The position numbers and the translations under genes were made by a program. 64,000 nucleotides of DNA from Deltaproteobacteria bacterium (GTDB taxonomy: Bacteria; Myxococcota; Myxococcia; SLRQ01): NCBI GenBank assembly GCA_007130885.1, contig SLRQ01000021.1:34413-98412 (forward strand), read 5' to 3'. The notes below the pieces were generated by a model that made no database searches, had not been told where the DNA came from, and saw nothing but the letters and a program-made list of their open reading frames with translations. The first letter of the stretch is position 1. The number at the start of each line of letters is the position of its first letter. Positions 62,997 to 64,000 of the stretch are shown piece after piece.

Positions 62997-63025
62997 TTTA
63001 TACCAAGAACCCAGATAAGCCACAA
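62997..63025 (-). promoter_or_regulatory. Sigma-70 promoter for rpsB
   Basis: Minus strand TTGTGG (63025-63020), 17-bp spacer, TATAAA (63002-62997). It gives a leader of about 150 bases before the rpsB start. The rest of the 62843-63384 gap is gene-free. Confidence 0.65.
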
Positions 63026-63384
63026 GCCGGTGTGATGCTGAGTTATCCCCTCTATCGTCCGAGTCGCTTGGTAGAGGAATCCCGAGGTTTTTCGATCGCT
63101 TGGGGTTCAATCTGAAAGCGAGGAAGAGACGGAGTGCAAAGTAGGCCGTTTGAATCAGGCATCGGGCGAGTTTGTACTGTTCTTCGAACCGCGTGCGGGA
63201 ACGCGGAATGGCGAGCGCGAGGAGTGGTGGGCGGGTGTGCGGATCGCGGCAGATTTCTCCTGGACGCGCCGCGGAGGCGGCGGGCCCAACGCTTGGGCGA
63301 GACCCGCCGCCACCGCGCGACACCGGCTCCCGCTGTACCGCAAGTCTTGCTGTCTGGTACGCTCACTCTACCTTGAATCCCACG

Positions 63385-63873
63385 ATGCAAAGACTCGCTT
63401 GTTTGGGCCTGGCCCTCATCACCTCATTGGCCCTATCGCAAACCGCGTTGGCGGAGGTGCCGTCCGACCGCCAGGCGCATAAGGCCCCAACGGAACGATC
63501 CGAATCCATCGAGGAGCCTCTGCTTCTTCCACCGGCTCCCGACCATGCCTCTGACGCGGGCCGAACCGATTGGGCCAACGTCGACGCCGCCATGATTCGC
63601 CGCGATACGCACCTGCGAAGGGTAGCCGCCGCCTATGGAGCCGCGGGCACCTTCGCCGGCTTTTCGGTTACGAGCCTGCTGATAGCCGACCAGCAGAAGA
63701 ACCCGGATAACCAGAGATTTTGGCGTAACGCCGCGTTGGGAAGCGCGGGGATCGCGGGCGGTGCGCTGATCGCCGGAACCGTACTCTGGGCAATCACTCC
63801 ACCCGCGCCGGGCGCCCCAAGGCTGGCGGCCGGCCCAGAAACGGGTCTCTCGCTCGTCGTGGTCTTCAACTAG
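63385..63873 (+). CDS. Small secreted or membrane protein, unknown
   Basis: 162 aa from the ATG at 63385; the longer frame from a TTG at 63172 is not supported. Signal peptide MQRLACLGLALITSLALSQT then ALA. Two hydrophobic stretches (YGAAGTFAGFSVTSLLIA and GSAGIAGGALIAGTVLWAIT) suggest an inner membrane hairpin. Ends in a strand-like LSLVVVFN. Not recognised. Confidence 0.62.
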   Translation: MQRLACLGLALITSLALSQTALAEVPSDRQAHKAPTERSESIEEPLLLPPAPDHASDAGRTDWANVDAAMIRRDTHLRRVAAAYGAAGTFAGFSVTSLLIADQQKNPDNQRFWRNAALGSAGIAGGALIAGTVLWAITPPAPGAPRLAAGPETGLSLVVVFN

Positions 63874-63887
63874 AGCGCTGGACGAGG

Positions 63888-64000
63888 CTACGGGTCGCCC
63901 TCGATGTCGGTGTGGTCCACAGGGTACAGCTCCGGCGCGGACTCGACGTTTTCGCCGGCGGTGTAGGGATCCCGCCATGGCACGAACGAGTGGGTCGCCG
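63888..64000 (-). CDS. C-terminal end of a gene entering from the right
   Basis: Minus-strand frame open from the edge to a TAG at 63890-63888, 36 codons: WRDPYTAGENVESAPELYPV then DHTDIEGDP. Strong G/C at third positions supports it over the other two frames. Convergent with the previous gene, 14 bp away. Too short to name. Confidence 0.5.
   Translation of the reverse strand, partial: ATHSFVPWRDPYTAGENVESAPELYPVDHTDIEGDP

Noticed and set aside
63433..63978. Minus-strand frame of 181 residues at the right end
   Set aside because: Arg/Gly-rich shadow of the secreted protein gene; the frame with the TAG at 63888 has the better codon pattern.

Overview
The window looks like a chromosomal segment of a Gram-negative bacterium from the deltaproteobacterial / Myxococcota-Bradymonadota side of the tree. 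The reasons are lipid A and LPS-export genes (lpxC, partial lptD), several beta-barrel-like outer membrane proteins, many large secreted lipoproteins (lamin-tail, LamG-like, choice-of-anchor L-like, chitobiase-C-like repeats), and MYXO-CTERM-like tails on a subtilase and a matrixin. Stand-alone MshEN proteins and what I take to be a DUF6178 protein point the same way. G+C is high, genes are dense and third positions are G/C-rich. I see no insertion sequence, prophage, integron or CRISPR array. This assignment is inference from gene content; no rRNA or phylogenetic marker was compared.

Layout, left to right. (1) 1-2114, minus: an AMIN-domain protein with an 8-residue tandem repeat, then the start of lptD running off the left edge. 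(2) 2309-9909: alpha/beta hydrolase, a Crp-like regulator on the opposite strand, a purM-purN-FAD-oxidoreductase operon with 4-bp overlaps, rpmB, and a DUF6178-like gene. (3) 10104-16203: a complete glycine cleavage operon whose first gene fuses GcvT to a serine hydroxymethyltransferase, followed by gcvH, gcvPA and gcvPB. (4) 20476-16243, minus: yebC, ruvC, ruvA, ruvB, lpxC. (5) 20523-30891: a small membrane protein, then a three-gene minus-strand envelope module (Asp-box propeller, HhH protein, lamin-tail lipoprotein) in which two proteins share an unrecognised C-terminal domain, then two secreted barrel-like proteins and a large subtilase. (6) 30932-44444: an HTH-Dam methylase, dnaK, two matrixins, gltX with a CPBP protease, two MshEN proteins, a decayed exonuclease fragment, a KamA-type radical SAM enzyme with unusual substrate residues, and a geranylgeranyl-reductase-like flavoprotein. 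(7) 48317-44541, minus: an outer membrane barrel with znuA, znuC and znuB, preceded by a candidate Fur/Zur operator-promoter. (8) tRNA-Gln(CTG) and tRNA-Glu(CTC) with a strong terminator, then a large Cys-rich lipoprotein and a cold-shock gene. (9) 59294-53116, minus: an unknown small protein coupled to ftsE-ftsX, then envC, ctpA and a PEGA protein. (10) 62842-59627, minus: rpsB-tsf-pyrH-frr. At the right edge are a small membrane protein and a partial convergent gene.

How genes work together: the gcv operon should turn glycine into CO2, ammonia and methylene-THF, and the fused SHMT domain can use that methylene-THF with a second glycine to make serine. FtsEX-EnvC is the classical switch for division amidases. 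RuvABC is the Holliday-junction resolvasome. ZnuABC plus the outer membrane barrel probably form one metal-uptake unit under one metal-responsive promoter. Least explained are the shared domain in the 22644-25518 genes, the GcvT-SHMT fusion, the atypical KamA and the small gene coupled to ftsEX.
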